DNA of 7,429 nucleotides from Clostridia bacterium (lineage in GTDB: Bacteria; Bacillota; Clostridia; Oscillospirales; Acutalibacteraceae). The stretch covers positions 1-7,429 of the forward strand of contig JAFRKM010000099.1 in NCBI GenBank assembly GCA_017431755.1, read 5' to 3'. A program made the position numbers and the translations under genes. Positions 5,800 through 7,429 of the stretch are shown here, one piece after another. The notes under the pieces were generated by a model. That model ran no database searches. It was given only the letters and a program-made list of their open reading frames with translations, and was not told where the DNA came from. Positions within the stretch are counted from its first letter, which is position 1. Each line of letters starts with the position of its first letter.

Positions 5800-5893
5800 C
5801 GTCTAAAAATTATGAAATTGGTACAAATTTGTTTTTAATCAATTAGATGGCTGTTCGAATTGTGTTACCGCGAAAAAGGAAGGGGTATTTTAT

Positions 5894-7429
5894 ATGGTAA
5901 AGAAGTTTCAAAGAATCTGGATAATATTTATAGGGCTGTTTATAGCTTTAGTGGCGGCGTTTGCTGTGCCAAAAACGCCTGAAAAGGAAGTTTGTGCGTG
6001 GTATCCGCCATTTGATCATACAATACGCTCTGCAGATGATTTAAAGCTATTTCGAAATTACGTAAATAATGGCAATAACCTGGAAGGTGCAACTGTCACT
6101 CTTTATGTTGATATAACTTTAGATAGCACAGAATGGACGGGCGGAGATGGCACGACCGGGTGTATAGGTTATGACAGCGGCCACCCTTTTAAAGGTACAT
6201 TTAACGGTAATGGCCATACAATATCGGGTTTGACTATTGATAGGTCAGGCTATCCATGTGAAGGTTTGTTTGGTTACAATTCCGGCACAATAAAAAATTT
6301 AACCCTTGCAGATCCGAATATTAATTGTTATAACGAAACGGGTGGTATTTGTGGTATTAATACGGGTACTGTAGAGAATTGTCATGTTACAACCAGCGCC
6401 AATAGCACAGGGAAATACATACAAGGAAATAACCACGTTGGTGGTATCTGTGGGCAAAATTCCGGTACAATAACAAAATGTACAAATTCTGCACTTATAC
6501 GTTCTACAGGCGGAGGAGTCGCCGGAATAGCAGGCGAATGTATATCAGGTTCAAAAATTACATACTGCACAAATACTGCTACAGTTAAAACAACATGTGG
6601 TGGTGACGTTTATGCGGGTGGAATTGCCGGGGTTCTTAGTTCGGGTAACCAAATTGGTTATTGTATTAATAGAGGTGAAGTTTATCCGACCGACAATTTC
6701 AATTATACCACTTATAATTCTAATGATTCTGTTGGCGGTATTACCGGAGGGTTTTACAGCGGTCATACTAACATAAGTGTTAGGTCTTGTGCCAACTATG
6801 GACGTATTCGTGGCGGTAATGGTACCGGTGGTATAGTTGGTTGGGATGCTGGTTCAAATTCTTCAGCAGTTGTGGCTTGTTTTAATTCCAGTGAAGTGCT
6901 TTGCAGCGAAACTAACTCCGGCCAAATTATAGGTAGTGGTGGTGGAATTACTCCAAACCGTTGTTACTATAATTCGAGCGTATCTGCCACAGGGGCAACA
7001 GGTACAGGAAAACCCGGTACTGCTGCGACTTCTTCGCAATTTGCCAGCGGAGAAATGGCATACCGGCTTGGTAGTTCGTCATACGGTTGGTATCAAAGTA
7101 TTGATAATGGCCTAAGCCCGCATGATGATTTCCCGGTTTTGGATAGTTCTCATGGCGAAGTTTATTTGGGATACTGGTGTAAGAGTTCTACTTTGTCTTA
7201 CAGTAATTACCAGTTAAATAGTTCTCCAAATGTAGATCACCCGGGTTATAATAATGGGTTCTGTACCAAGTGCGGTAAATATCAAGCATGTAGCGGAAGC
7301 GGAACATCTGAAAGCCCATATTTGATTGACAATGCAGGAAAACTTTATTGGTTTTCCGCTGTGGTGAATAATAATTTAGATAAATGTGCCGTTTCTCCCG
7401 GCAGCCGAAATGTTTCAGCTTGCGGAAAA
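5894..7429 (+). CDS. Secreted cysteine-rich GLUG-repeat surface protein, 3' end beyond window
   Basis: The frame is open for 512 codons to the last base, so the gene continues. The start is ATG 5894 with AAGGAAGGGG (5876-5885) eight bases upstream. Residues 1-24 are a signal peptide: MVKKFQR, a hydrophobic run, probable cleavage after AFA24. Residues 43-80 (IRSADDLKLFRNYVNN, VTLYVDITLDS) and FKGTFNGNGHTISGLTI (99-115) are the usual lead-in to a parallel beta-helix. GLUG-type repeats follow: GLFGYNSGTIKNL (124), GGICGINTGTVENC (150), GGICGQNSGTITKC (183), GGVAGIAGE (207), GGIAGVLSSG (242), GGITGGFYSG (281), GGIVGWDAG (312) and a degenerate GQIIGSGGG (343). A CxxC knuckle (FCTKCGKY, 456-463) precedes what looks like a second module (SPYLIDNAGKLYWFSAVVNN). 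There are 22 cysteines. It is probably a surface adhesin or matrix-like protein; any wall anchor lies outside the window. Its base composition looks richer in G+C than that of its neighbours, partly from Gly and Ala content. Ligand unknown. Confidence 0.9.
   Translation, partial: MVKKFQRIWIIFIGLFIALVAAFAVPKTPEKEVCAWYPPFDHTIRSADDLKLFRNYVNNGNNLEGATVTLYVDITLDSTEWTGGDGTTGCIGYDSGHPFKGTFNGNGHTISGLTIDRSGYPCEGLFGYNSGTIKNLTLADPNINCYNETGGICGINTGTVENCHVTTSANSTGKYIQGNNHVGGICGQNSGTITKCTNSALIRSTGGGVAGIAGECISGSKITYCTNTATVKTTCGGDVYAGGIAGVLSSGNQIGYCINRGEVYPTDNFNYTTYNSNDSVGGITGGFYSGHTNISVRSCANYGRIRGGNGTGGIVGWDAGSNSSAVVACFNSSEVLCSETNSGQIIGSGGGITPNRCYYNSSVSATGATGTGKPGTAATSSQFASGEMAYRLGSSSYGWYQSIDNGLSPHDDFPVLDSSHGEVYLGYWCKSSTLSYSNYQLNSSPNVDHPGYNNGFCTKCGKYQACSGSGTSESPYLIDNAGKLYWFSAVVNNNLDKCAVSPGSRNVSACGK

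Noticed and set aside
5785..5893. Riboswitch or other structured leader before the GLUG gene
   Set aside because: Only short, weak AT-rich inverted repeats are visible and none matches a riboswitch core that I know.
6382..6766. Two minus-strand ORFs opposite the GLUG gene
   Set aside because: They are antisense shadows of a Gly/Thr/Asn-rich repeat protein, overlap each other, and have no initiation signal.

Overview
The window is an AT-rich stretch that looks like the origin-proximal chromosome region of a low-GC Bacillota, most likely a clostridial-type anaerobe. The clues are the gene order rsmG - parA(soj) - parB(spo0J) - small membrane protein - serS, two parS-type 16-mers beside parA, purine-rich Shine-Dalgarno sites, and a GLUG-repeat surface protein of a kind common in gut Clostridia. 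The taxonomic call is an inference from gene order and protein motifs, not from a database search.

Layout, all on the plus strand: the 3' part of rsmG (2-565), cut by the window start; a 178-base spacer with two inverted parS-like sites, the second forming the stem of a probable terminator, then a good sigma-A-type promoter for the par operon; parA (744-1508), with a single in-frame TGA at codon 131 but otherwise intact; an S41-family peptidase gene (1521-2996) between parA and parB; parB (3012-3872); a four-helix VanZ-like membrane protein (3883-4365); serS (4371-5639) and its terminator (5662-5690). A 203-base spacer with a promoter and a 10-bp tandem repeat then leads into a new transcription unit, a large secreted cysteine-rich GLUG-repeat protein (5894 to the window end, open at its 3' end).

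From the parA promoter to the serS terminator the genes are separated by only 5 to 15 bases, each with its own Shine-Dalgarno site, and probably form one operon. ParB would load on the two parS-like sites just upstream and ParA would act with it in origin segregation and control of initiation. RsmG and SerRS are housekeeping translation genes often found here.

The unusual parts are the parA nonsense codon, and the peptidase gene inside parAB. The peptidase starts with a bacteriocin-like double-glycine leader followed directly by a Sec-like hydrophobic segment. Its 3' end repeats the 3' end of parA (same last seven residues), which may be a trace of how it arrived.
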